From Heliocidaris tuberculata (taxonomy: Eukaryota > Echinodermata > Echinoidea > Camarodonta > Echinometridae): a stretch of 64,000 nt of DNA. Shown here in pieces: positions 22,997 through 34,600 of the stretch. The position numbers and the translations under genes were made by a program. The notes beneath the pieces were generated by a model. It ran no database searches. It was given only the letters and a program-made list of their open reading frames with translations, and had not been told where the DNA came from. The DNA is taken from assembly GCA_025618425.1 (NCBI GenBank), contig CM046836.1, positions 15,526,135 through 15,590,134 of the forward strand, written 5' to 3'. Position 1 is the first letter of the stretch, and every line of letters begins with the position of its first letter.

Positions 22997-24329
22997 GTCC
23001 AAAACCTAAGAAATCCCCGCCAATTTTTTTCGCGATCGCATGTTGTTTTCATCGATGTTTTAGACTTAACTCGGCCAATAAAATTTTATCCACAAAGAAA
23101 CTCAGTATCGCGCGCACACATCGATCTTTATGATCGCGCACACGGAAAATCGTGACTTTTACGTGTGCGCGATAGGGACATGAACCACTCATAGCGACTT
23201 TACTATACTTCGTGTGTAGACTCTAGGCAGTCATACACCTCAACACTGTCAAAACACCACTGCACAAAAGTCACCAACATTCACTCAAAATCGGCATTTA
23301 ATTTACAAAAACCGACACCAAAATATCCATAAAATACAATAAATATAACTTACCGATGTTGGAAAAGATAATTCCAAAAATGAAATCTGTAATTTACTGT
23401 CACTTCTGGCGAAACGGGGTATCGCAAGTCATTGTGTATATTTCCTGATCGCCGCGAGCGCTGACATCTACCCCCCCCCAAAAAAATCGGTTGTTAAAAA
23501 TTCGGTCCCTATCGTGCACACGTAAAAGTCCTGATTTTCCGTGTGCGCGATCGTAGAGATCGATGTGCACGCGCGATACCGAGTTTCTTTGTGGACAAAA
23601 TTTTATTGGCCGAGTTTAGTCTAAAACATCGGCGCCATGAAAACATGTGATCGCGAAAAAAATGGCGGGGATTTCTTAGGTTTTGGACATGATTTTGACT
23701 TTGGATTTTGCTGGAAATATCATCAGTTCTTCCTAATGGCCATTTAAGGTAGGAGTGAGATTTTAAAGCGCTGAATTTGAAAGGAAGTATTTGAAATATT
23801 TATCTTACTTTTCCCCCATACATACCTTAAGTACATGCGATAGAAACTGACTAGTATTTTTGCATTCGTCCCGCGTAGTGGTCAATATGACCACTATAGT
23901 ATTACGTGGTGTGCTTTGAACCAGAGTTTTAGAAAATCACATTCTGAAATCCGACTAGAGTGTCTGAAGTCACACTGAAAAGTGTCAGCTTAAAAACGTG
24001 CTGATTCAGGGGGAAAAAATGGCACAATTTGGGGGGCAAATACATCCTGTTATTAAAATGTGATCTGAATTAATTTTTATCTCATATTTGTAATGAATGG
24101 AACGAGAGAATATCCTGGTCATTTGACACTAAGGACACGTTTTTAGGCTCACTAGAAAATTAAAATAAGAAATAAATTGCAAACCCTTATATTTGTGTGT
24201 ATTCAGATTGCCATTTCCCCATGCGTTTCCTGTGGGAAACTGAAATTTTTGTTTTACACAAATTTTGTCATTTTTTCGCAATTTTGCACTCTGATCTGAT
24301 ATTCATTCTCTTATTTTGCAGTAATTAAC

Positions 24330-24815
24330 TGTATTACCGAACAGCATTGTATTACCGAACGCGTACAGTTACGTAAGCGCCTAAAATGGCTTTCATACGC
24401 GTGGAACTACGTGTATGTTCTCCACACCCTTCGACACACAGAACACAGGGCAGAAGATCATAAAATGAGGCAAAAAACATAGTAATATCTTATAACCTGC
24501 TTTCTCATCACCCCTAGTCTTCATCCCGTTGGCCCCAAATCGGGGTACATGTAGGTGGTGTCTTTTTCCCATAGGTGGCACACGTTTGGTAATACAATAC
24601 CTTTTTCAAGGGACCAAAACGCCGTGTCGTTGGGAAGGGGTTCGCTCGGAAGGGAATATCGTATTAAATCTACATTGTCTTTTTCAAATTCCACCAAATT
24701 CTTTTTCTGTAGGACTTTAAGCATTCATTCTGTAAGTTTGACAGATATTCGTTTGATATTTTATTTGCTATCGTTGATTTTCTGAAAAGTGTTCGGAAAT
24801 AGGATCCACTACCAT
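24330..24815 (+). repeat. Dispersed repeat with TTACCGAAC / GTTCGG ends, copy B
   Basis: Second copy of the repeat at 15520-15900, same orientation. It includes an extra internal segment (about 24420-24540) absent from copy A. Confidence 0.5.
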
Positions 24816-24970
24816 ATGGCTTAACTTTGTACAGAAATTTAGGCGGGACTTACGGTTTAAGTCAGTTTTAATTATAGCTCTGGTTTAACTTAGACTGGAG
24901 TTTAAGTTAAACCGGAGTTCAGAATATGGGCCAGAGTCTTAGTGACTTAAATGCTACATCTAGGTCTACA

Positions 24971-25480
24971 ATATGGCAAGGGGTCCTAAACTAAAGCTGC
25001 GCACCCCCTCAAATACGCGCAATGCGACGCGTTTAATGCTCCAAACTTTTGGTGTGACTAGCATGCTTAGCAACGAGATTATAATTATTATAAGTTTGCC
25101 AAAACATGCAAAAAGAATGAGTAATTTTCCTTTATTTTTGTGACATTATCAATATCACTAGATCTATTTGGAAATCGGGGTGAAATTCACTTCAGTCAGC
25201 TTCAAAATCAAGATTTGTATTCATTTGTATACGTACTGTACATGTAGCTTTAGGACCCTAGGCTTTTAATTCATTTTGTCGACCAAATTCGACTTGGGTA
25301 TCGACATTGACTTTAAAATCAATGTTGTTGATATTTGTCCATCATAATTTTCTGAGGGATTTAATTTAAGAGATGTAGAACCAAAGTATGTAGATTTTTT
25401 TAAAAATTAGCATAAATCATTGAAAAAGTGACTTTTCAGCCGCTGGAAACAAAGTGCGTAGCTTTAGGTCCCCCCATCAT
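24971..25480 (+). mobile_element. TIR element, family GGGGTCCTAAAGCTAC, copy 3
   Basis: The left end is AAGGGGTCCTAAACTAAAGC; the right end is GTGCGTAGCTTTAGGTCCCC followed by CCATCAT. The body matches copy 2 with small insertions. Confidence 0.65.
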
Positions 25481-26290
25481 ACACATGATGATGTACATTG
25501 TAGGACCATAAACTACATAAATGCCGGCTTTTGTTTTCAAAGGCTAAAGGGAAATCTAATTCCATGTATTAGGCAAATTTCTGCAATTTACATGTACCTT
25601 GGTTCTACTTTTTCTGAAGTTGATTGTTTAAATACATGAAAAATGGGACTGGACAAAATAATGTCAAGAACACTCATGCTCATGCAAGTTTATTGTAGAA
25701 AGTAGATTGTAGATTGTGTCAAGAACATCATCAGTGACTGGGCCAGCAAGCCAGCAAATACATCTTCATTCATGCAAGTCAATCTAGATCTAGGACTACC
25801 GTAGGTCTAGATCTAGTTGCCTGTTTTAAGCACATGTAGATCAAGGAGATCTGGGTGAATGTAAATTGTGATTTTATGTAGACTGATTTGAATTCCTTCT
25901 TGATTTCTTTTCTTTTTCTTTCTTTTTTGGTATTGTATGTTTTATCAAATCAAAAGACAAAAATCAAAATATTTACATGTCATCAACAATAATTGGTACA
26001 CAACAAAAAAGATTAAAAAAACAAATAAATAAGAAATAAAAAAGTGACAAGAAATAGAAGATATATTTAAACCAGTGACATATCATAGTCATTATAGTGA
26101 GCAACTGAAGCCACTGAGAAAAAAAATAGAATACTGTTTATTAAAAGTGCGCATTGGGGAGTCCCCCTAGCTGCCAAGACCCATTGCATCCTGTCAAGGG
26201 CCACTGAAGCCTGGACACGCTCCACAAAAACACACGTGTTCCATATATAAATACCACATGGTCAGACCATCTCTATTTAAACATTGCCTG
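25481..26290. other. Non-coding stretch
   Basis: AT-rich sequence with (TTTC)-like runs near 25910 and short TCTAGATC repeats near 25780-25820. No gene, RNA or well-bounded repeat recognised. Confidence 0.3.
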
Positions 26291-26298
26291 TAACCTAC

Positions 26299-26464
26299 CA
26301 GGGTGCCGTTGCATAAAACTTGCTGTTATGGTAACTTTGCTATTATAGTAACTTTTCATGGAATACTGGATTTTGATTGGCTCTTGAGCAACGTTACCAT
26401 GGTAGTTACCATTGATGGCAAAGTTACTATAATAGTAAGTCTTTATGCAATGGCACCCAGGGCC
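26299..26464. mobile_element. Hairpin MITE, GCCGTTGCATAAAA family
   Basis: Inverted ends GTGCCGTTGCATAAAACTTG and its complement, with internal inverted GTTACCATGG blocks and a centre containing TTTTGATTGGCTCTTGAG. It lies directly beside a second copy of the family. Confidence 0.7.
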
Positions 26465-26618
26465 CCGTTGCATAAAACTTACCATTAACGGTAACTTTGC
26501 CATCAACGGTAACTCCCATGGAAACCTTGATTTTGATTGGCTGTTGAGTGATGTTACCATGGTAGTTACCATTGATAGCAGAGTTACCATTAATGGTAAG
26601 TTTCATGCAACGGGGCCC
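26463..26618. mobile_element. Hairpin MITE, GGCCCCGTTGCATAAAA family
   Basis: Ends are GGCCCCGTTGCATAAAACTT and its complement. Internal ACCATTAACGGTAACTTTGC has a complementary partner, and the centre contains TTTTGATTGGCTGTTGAG. It nearly touches the preceding copy. Confidence 0.75.
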
Positions 26619-27321
26619 TGATCATAATAAACAGCTACAAGTAGCTTCATGATTATAACCTTTTCCTCACTATCTGATCGCTCCTCTTCACTAGTATTTT
26701 TGTAGTAATGAGAAAATCTGGTGATGATTATTCTTGTTGCTATTCACCTCAAAAGTTTGGTGTAAAAATTGCTGTTTATGTTGGTTTTAAAAAATCCAAT
26801 ATAATTCCTTTAATTGGATTTTAATTAGTCTATCTGGGTTATGAGTCATTTTCAAGCTTTTTTGTATCGTAGACTAGACTTCCTATGTCATGTGGTAGTC
26901 GTCGATCTTGCTCCTTTGAAAGCTGAACTTGAGTTGTGAATGCATGCATGCTTGCCTATTTTAGAAATTCACCTCACTCTGCCATCTGTCATATGAGATA
27001 ATCCAAGATAACCTTGTCTTTGTGTGAGTGTTTCCAGGTTGATGTTAAGAGAGGGGTAGCCACCTATCTTGCCTTCCATCCATACAATGTACATCAGAAG
27101 TCTGTACCACAGAAATCACCATCTAATTTTAGAAGCTTGACCTTGTATCCTCAAAGCATTTAGTGAAAATTTGTAGCTTAGTCTGAAATGATCATGTCTA
27201 ATTGTCAAAATGTACCTGTGGGGTGATGCATCAATAAAGAACTTTGTTGACACACCACAATGCCAATGAAAAACCCAATACAGCACCCTGCATTGCTACC
27301 TTTTATAACAGGGGGCATGTA

Positions 27322-27511
27322 CAGTGAAACCTTTATATAAAGGCCGCTAAAGGGAGCCAAGAAAAGCGGTCTTTATGAGCAGGTGATCTTTAAGCACAGG
27401 TTCCTTTAATACATGTTTCAAAGAGAAATACCTTTCAAGCGAAACAGAAATGATGGTCTCTATAGACAGGTGGTCTTTCTCTGCAGGTGGTTACTAAAGC
27501 AGGTTTGACTG
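27322..27511. mobile_element. 190-bp MITE with CAGTGAAACCT ends and TA flanks
   Basis: Ends are CAGTGAAACCT and AGGTTTGACTG, inverted with one mismatch, each flanked by TA (27320-27321 and 27512-27513). A TA duplication points to the Tc1/mariner superfamily. Internal variants of GGTCTTTAT and GGTGGTCTTT repeat several times. Confidence 0.65.
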
Positions 27512-28071
27512 TATTTTGTTTAGAGGGTTCTGCTGTTAGATCACATCTGCTAAATATTGGCGTGCAAGCTTGATCTTGATTTTATTGTATCCCTTATTTC
27601 ACTAGAATTATAAAGTTGTGTCCTGATAGCTGTTTGTGTCTTCTGGTTTGGACTGATTGATTGCTGAATATGGGAATGTATGCAGCCCTTGCTGAGCTAT
27701 TATAAAAAAATTATTTACAATTTGAACTTCCATGTATCAAAATATATTGGATGACAAAAATTTTCATAAAAACCCTCCTCGTCTTAAGACAATAAGTCAG
27801 TCAACATTTTCTTTGAAAAGTGATTTTTCTGGATGCCGTTTACTTACATGTAGGTGTCATTTTAGCTCATTTTTTAGTCGTACATGCAGTCGTGGCATGT
27901 GTCTTTGTGTTTTGCAAATGCCATCTGTACTTGACAGATTATTTCCTGCTGGCAGTGTATGGGTATATTCAGTATCTGAATCTTGGTATCCCAATCTGTT
28001 GTGTAATACATAGTCAAGGTAAATAAAGTGTAAAATCATATTTCCTCCTTTATGTATTGCCAGTTTGCTTT

Positions 28072-28261
28072 TATACAAATATTGACTGCTCTGTAATCGG
28101 ATGATGGTGGAAATTATCACTCCCAAGGTGGTGTTCTTACCGGCCGTTCTATCATCCCCGAGGCGAAGCCGAGGGGTGATAGAACAGCCGGTATGAACAC
28201 CACCGAGGGAGCAATAATTTCCACCACCATCCGATTACAGAGCAGTCCATATTTGTTTTAT
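28072..28261. mobile_element. 190-bp palindrome with short loop
   Basis: The arms, starting with GACTGCTCTGTAATCGGATG, are nearly perfect complements meeting at GAGGCGAAGCCGA. The palindrome extends outward through ACAAATAT. It is followed by a second, smaller hairpin at 28405-28463. CCTCATCC/ATGAGG sequences flank the larger unit to about 28555, suggesting one composite foldback transposon. It lies just upstream of the first B3GNTL1-like exon. Confidence 0.6.
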
Positions 28262-28592
28262 ATACCTCATCCTTTTTATTGATTCAGTTGCTAAGTCACT
28301 CGCCATGTTGAATTAGCAACTCGCGAAATCGCTCTTAAAACCTGAACCAAATTTTGTGTACGCACGTGTGTGCAAAAGTCGCGGAGGAGTTACGCGTTCT
28401 ATCACAGGGTTTTGGCCTTCTATCATTTGACCTTAGGTCAATTGATAGAACGCCAAAACCCTCTGACGCAGTGATAGATCGAGATGCTCAGTGTCATGTG
28501 ATATAGTTTTGACCAATCAGTGAATACGAATCTATGTATGAGGTATATAATTAGTCATATCTGATACTAATTTCCCTCTTTTATACATGTAG

Positions 28593-28619
28593 ACTCTGGA
28601 AAATCTACCCAAGAGGGAA
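28593..28619 (+). other. Possible 5' UTR or coding part of B3GNTL1 exon 1
   Basis: An acceptor-like TTTATACATGTAG ends at 28592. From 28593 the frame is open into the ATG (TLENLPKRE then MVTKV). This part may be 5' UTR of a second exon or coding sequence joined to the candidate exons at 21.2 kb. Conservation supports translation from the ATG at 28620. Confidence 0.4.
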
Positions 28620-31600
28620 ATGGTAACAAAAGTGGTAAGAACATTCTTACTTCAAGAGTTTTGTTCATGTAGTGTTTTAGTTCACTGCTTCTTTTTTACT
28701 CCTTCATGTTTTCTATCATATTTTATGTTGTTTTTTAATTGTTAGAATTCAGGTTCCAAGTCCGTTTGTGGACATGTTGAGTTTTGTCATTTTAGGTCTA
28801 AATCCACCCTTTTTAGTATGATGTAAATCTCTTTTTTTTTTGGGGGGGGGGGGGGGGGTCAGGGGTCAGATGGAGCTAGATGAATCGATCCGATTCAGCA
28901 AAGTGATTTTGAGCAGCTGAGAAAATGAATTCAATCTGTTTTCACTCCTGGAAAGGATTCCATATCCCTCCCACCCCCATGTGATGACTTTTATACTTTT
29001 GTTCTATTTCTGCTAAATATTATTGTCAATCATCCAAGACTTAAAAAGGTGCAATGATACATGTATGTGAGTTTCATTTTCAAAATTTCATCATTTTATA
29101 ACAAGCGGATGTTGGAAATCATAGCAATCTTTTATGTAGTTGGGGAGGGACACATGGTAAATGCACAGAAGGAGTTCTACTTCAAGAGGAACACAAGTTG
29201 ATTTCAGACTCATTTGTTTCAATTTTAAATTAGGTTCCAATGTAGCTTGTGAAGGACATTATTTGGCTTGAAAATTAAATGAGAATACCTAAACAAAGCT
29301 GCCATTACAAATGATTGTTTATGAAAATTAGCTGTTGCTGTCGTACACAATTTTACTTAATACCCTTCCCTGTAAAGTCATTCTTTGCATGCATGGGGAA
29401 ATCCCTTTACACTTTTACGACATGACAGGATACATAAAATACCAGCTTATAAATATAGAAATTCAGTTTCAAATAAGGATGAGAGAAATTGTGTAAATCA
29501 GGCTTTATGTTCTATATCCATAGATTTGTATAATTTTTTTAAAAAGTAAGAAAGAATTTTTTTTTATATCAGCATGTAGATTTACATAGATTACTGAATT
29601 TGTGGTACTTTTATAATGTGAAATTTTTATCTCCATTTTCAACAACTGTCCAGGAATTGCACAATTTTTGATGGTTTTCATGTCATTAGATTTGATGTAC
29701 GCATTCCAGAAACATTATTCTCGGCAAATGAAACACAAACAATGAGAGAGAGAGAGATGGAGAGAGATGGAGAGAAAAGAAGAGGAGAATACAGGAGCTA
29801 CTTCTAGGTTTTAAAGGTTAATTGTATTTGCGAGGGCTAATTGAAGTCAAACTAATTTGCAGTCTTATGCATTAACAAATTTTATTTAACTATGACTCCC
29901 CCTTTTTATGATAGTTTTTAAAAGAGTTTTGTGAGCAAATTGACCTTGTTCTCTTTTTATTATTTTTGTTTTTGCTTCAGGATATGACCCCCCCCCCCCC
30001 CCCCCCCCCCATATACATGAACAGTGTATTTTGAGCACTGCTTGACAATCTTAATAGTTTTCTGGGATGTTGTCCAGCATAGATGATTGTAGATAGTTTT
30101 TGCCTGAACATTCTGACAAACAGACATAATTATGATGATGAACATGTAGCTATGCACTTATGAAGTGCAGTGGAAATCATTAGCCCTGCTTTTAGTGTAA
30201 CTTATTACTTGTACAGCTGTTATCAGCACGTGGTGGATTTCAAGAAATGAATCTTACTACATGTACATGTACGTACATATCATGTTCTTACTTCAATTTG
30301 TACTACCCCTGGGTGAAGAATGGCAAATTATGTAAATAATGTCTCGCCAAAGGTCATGTACACTGTGTACATTTATTCACATTTCAGGTTCATGTGAGCA
30401 AAGTGGATTTCAAGAAATGAATCCTATTAGGTACATGTGCATGTATGTTCTCACTTCATTTTGTACTGCACCTGGGTAGAGAGTGGCAAATGTAAATAAT
30501 GTATCGCCAATACTGTGTACATTTAGTCACATTTCAAGTTTATGTGAGCAATTTATTTACCCTTGACTGCCTTGTGAACAAGCACTGGTGAGAGCCAAAA
30601 GGATGTAAGTCATATACATGTACATGTAAGATACAGATGTGGAAATATACATGTGCAATGTAGGTACTGTATTTCCCGGAAATTACCAACCCTGCTCTTT
30701 CGCTCTGAACAGATTTCAAGCTGCAAAGTCATTGACTTAAGTGCTCATTTAAACTAAATACAGCTGTTGTATTTATTTGAACTCCAATCAATGGCTCTGA
30801 ATCAATGTATTTTCAAATTCATTTCACAGTTTGTGAAAGGCCAGTAGGCATTAACAACAATGGTTGTACATGTACATAATGTGTAATTCCACCATAAATG
30901 GAAGGGTGGAGGGGGGGGGGCAATTCACATGATCCATGATATTCTGTATGGGTTTGAAAAAATCAGATTGTTGACTTTGTACATGTACATGTATGTAAAT
31001 GTTATGCTTTTTTACACCATGTGTTTTCTTTGTAAGTCAGTTAATTTCTAACTTGTCTGTAAACTGAAAAGCAAATAGGCCTATAATATTTCAAAGAAAC
31101 ACATTCCATGCCTGCCCATGCTATTAAGCTGTACATCCCTGATTTTTCTGCTTTTGCACAAATCAACTAGTTACAAAAGTTGGATTGAAAGTAGTCACTT
31201 ACATGTATATTAAGAACTGAAAGATATTACATTTCAAAGTTGCTGCAAATACTGCTTCATAGTGGCAGCTTTTTATGCGATTCAAATCATATGGATCATA
31301 TGTATGCGCTTATCTCAATGCTCAGTGACCACACCCTCTCATTCACAAGTTGTTAGTCCTATTTAACAGCTTTCCTAAAGGTCTGTGAACCCATTGGCCA
31401 CGGGAACTGGGTGTCCCNNNNNNNNNNNNNNNNNNNNNNNNNNNNNNNNNNNNNNNNNNNNNNNNNNNNNNNNNNNNNNNNNNNNNNNNNNNNNNNNNNN
31501 NNNNNNNNNNNNNNNNNNNNNNNNNNNNNNNNNNNNNNNNNNNNNNNNNNNNNNNNNNNNNNNNNNNNNNNNNNNNNNNNNNNNNNNNNNNNNNNNNNNN

Positions 31601-34600
31601 NNNNNNNNNNNNNNNNNNNNNNNNNNNNNNNNNNNNNNNNNNNNNNNNNNNNNNNNNNNNNNNNNNNNNNNNNNNNNNNNNNNNNNNNNNNNNNNNNNNN
31701 NNNNNNNNNNNNNNNNNNNNNNNNNNNNNNNNNNNNNNNNNNNNNNNNNNNNNNNNNNNNNNNNNNNNNNNNNNNNNNNNNNNNNNNNNNNNNNNNNNNN
31801 NNNNNNNNNNNNNNNNNNNNNNNNNNNNNNNNNNNNNNNNNNNNNNNNNNNNNNNNNNNNNNNNNNNNNNNNNNNNNNNNNNNNNNNNNNNNNNNNNNNN
31901 NNNNNNNNNNNNNNNNNTCACTCAAATAGTGTTACTAATATTCGTATTATAATATTGTACAGACGGACAATATGTTCTGTTATGGCTTCTTGACCCCCAA
32001 CAAGTAAATGAGATTAATATTAAAAATACCCACATTCGTCTACCATAGAATCGGCATCGAAAACGGAACAGTTTGTATATACAGACCCATGTGAACGACG
32101 ACAATTTATCATGTATGTATTTTCTCTATATTTTCACTTTTCACGCAATGCTTTGATATGAATAATATTGTATGTATCTTTTAATGAATAAGTATTAAAA
32201 ATATGGCCATAAAATATCTTAATTTAATCATTTTCTCTAAAGTGAACACGATTTGGGTCTTCTTTCCATAATTAGTCAATTATCCTCTTACTTACAAATC
32301 TAGATTTGTACATCGCAAAAGCCTCCTCGAGTTTTCTCAATTTTATAAATTCTAAGATGCCATAAGTAACACATCTTTTCATGTAAAAGGGATGTTTGTA
32401 TCACCAGCATTCATCTTCGCTGCTATTTTTGACATTTTGGAATAGTTTGGGAAAAACTGAGCCTCAAAATCTGTTTGGGTAATTGTTGATAATTCCAATG
32501 GACTGTGACATAGACTATGTTTTTTCGCCGATGAGTATCGATATCACTGAGTTGTCGTTATCATGTCTTCGTGAAACAGTTTTTCAGGTCCATGACATTT
32601 CCGTAGATTGCCGACAACAGTTATGACTGTCACGGAGTTGATTTGATGAAACGACCCCCAGATAGATAAGACACGGAGCTTGTACAGCTACCTTTTACTC
32701 ACTCACACTTACATGTATGCAAGGTTATTGGAGATATACTATATATCTCAGAGTCCAATCTTCAATAACCGTAACAATAACAGATCCATGTATGTTTAAA
32801 TTGTATGGGGAAACTGATTCTGGTTAAAGCCTTGGCAAAGCTCTGGTCTGGTATCACCAATAAAGTGAATTAAAGGAGAATGAAACCCTTGGGAAAAATC
32901 AAATTTAATGAAAAAAGAGGATAGAAAGAAGCAATTTTTAAAAAAGTTCCATCAAAATTGGTTAAGAAATGAGAGAGTTATAAAAGTTTGAAAAGTCTCA
33001 GTTTACTTTCTATGGCGATCCTCAAATTGGCAATGTTGCTTCAAAGTGACAGGTTAAAGTGACAGTAAATTGAAGCTCCTAATGGCACCATCTTTCAACA
33101 GGATTTGAAAAGTGTCTGTGCCTCTAATTTTCCCATCATGCCCCATTCTAGTTTGTAGAAGCTTAGAATGTATCTGGAGGCAATTTTCCACATGTGCAAC
33201 GTCAAAAATAATAGCTTGAAATATAATTATCCATAATATAATTATACCATTATCTCTCAAGGTGCAGCTTGTCTCCTTCTTAGCTCAAGATATATCATGG
33301 GAAAATGTATTTGACACAACATATGTTGAGTTCACAAAAAGACAAGCAGCATCTTTCGAGATAATGGAGAAAATATGAAATTTTGTGTACAAAACATGTG
33401 GAGAGTTGTACTACTAAACCTGTCACTTTGAAGCAACATTGCCAATTTGAGGATCGCCATAGCGTCCGGAAGTAAATTGAGACTTTTCAAACTTTCATAA
33501 CTTTCTCATTTCTTAACCGATTTTGATGGAACTTTTTAAAAATTGCTTCTCTCTATCCTCTCTTTTCATTAAAATTGATTTTTCCCCTGGGGTTTCATTC
33601 TCTTTTAAGTAACAGTTACAATAACTATAACAGATACTGTATGACTAAACTTGTTCCCTACAGTAGTCTCTTTTTTTTGGAAAATGTATTGAATACATCT
33701 GTGATGCAGGTAAGGGCTGCCAACTCTCACGCAATTCACCCAATTCTGACTGTCTCACTCTGATAACGAATTCTCAGCTAAACCCCCAAAATAGAAAGTA
33801 ACAACAACAAAAAAATGTCTCCAAAATCTCTGATATTCCAAATATTCGATATTCCCAAGCCCAAAGTTTTGAGATTTTAATAACAATGTAGATCTAACCT
33901 ATTTATTGCTTATTCAATTCAATTCATAGTACATTAATGCTGCTTCTATGTACTATAGATCTATGTGTTGAAATCATGACTAAATTATGCACCAGATTGC
34001 ACCATTTAAAATGTAAAATTGTTGAAGCTCCCTACCATGGAAGGGGGACACCCCCCCCCCCTTCCACACCTTCCCCCCTTTGGTCGCTTCGCTCCCTCGC
34101 AATGTCTCACTCTAAACTCGCTCAAGGTTGGTAGCCCTGAAGAGATGTTTGGTTTAGAGTCAGTTTGAAGTCGGTTTGGTGGTGTGTGACTGAGGTATAC
34201 ACTGTGCCTGATCTTTCTATTTCTCCCCTCCTTGCTCTACAGTCCATTATCATGCCTATTCACAACGGTGAACCTTGGTTGCAGGAATGCCTGGAGTCTG
34301 TCTTAGCACAGAAGTTCAGTGGATCCATACAGCTGTCTGTCTACAATGATGCCAGCAATGTAGGTCATGTCTTTCTTGTATTAATACCATGATCACTATG
34401 GTAATTCTACTGTATGAATGTTGCTCTAGACAGAAATAACCTGATAGTATTTATGGGAAATTCTTACATACATGTAAGAGTGATATTTGTCAACCTGTAT
34501 TGGGATGGTGGACAAATGTAACTTTTTCTTAAGAATTTCTCGTAGCCTGATGGCTATTTCTGTCTCGAATCTTGCAAGCTCCACAGTCCAATATAACTGT

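Larger units (their letters stand above)
21552..23914. mobile_element. Long-TIR DNA transposon, split by a 1.2-kb insertion
   Basis: The outer arms 21552-21800 and 23680-23914 are reverse complements (ends CACACCACGTAATACTATAG). The inner arms 22997-23179 and 23505-23690 are also reverse complements (GTCCAAAACCTAAGAAATCC to GCGCGATAGGGAC). On the right the outer and inner arms are contiguous; on the left they are separated by 21801-22996. The original element was therefore about 1.17 kb with arms of about 420 bases and no ORF. Confidence 0.75.

Noticed and set aside
27048..27165. Possible exon after a TTTCCAG acceptor (VDVKRGVATYLAFHP)
   Set aside because: No matching donor, no family resemblance and no compatible partner exon.
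31343..31993. Long ORFs made of X
   Set aside because: They span the 500-N gap.
33575..33763. Possible first exon of B3GNTL1 (ATGCAG before a GTAAGG donor at 33710)
   Set aside because: It fits in phase, but 28620-28634 encodes MVTKV, restores the expected Val before SIIMP and has a better start context.
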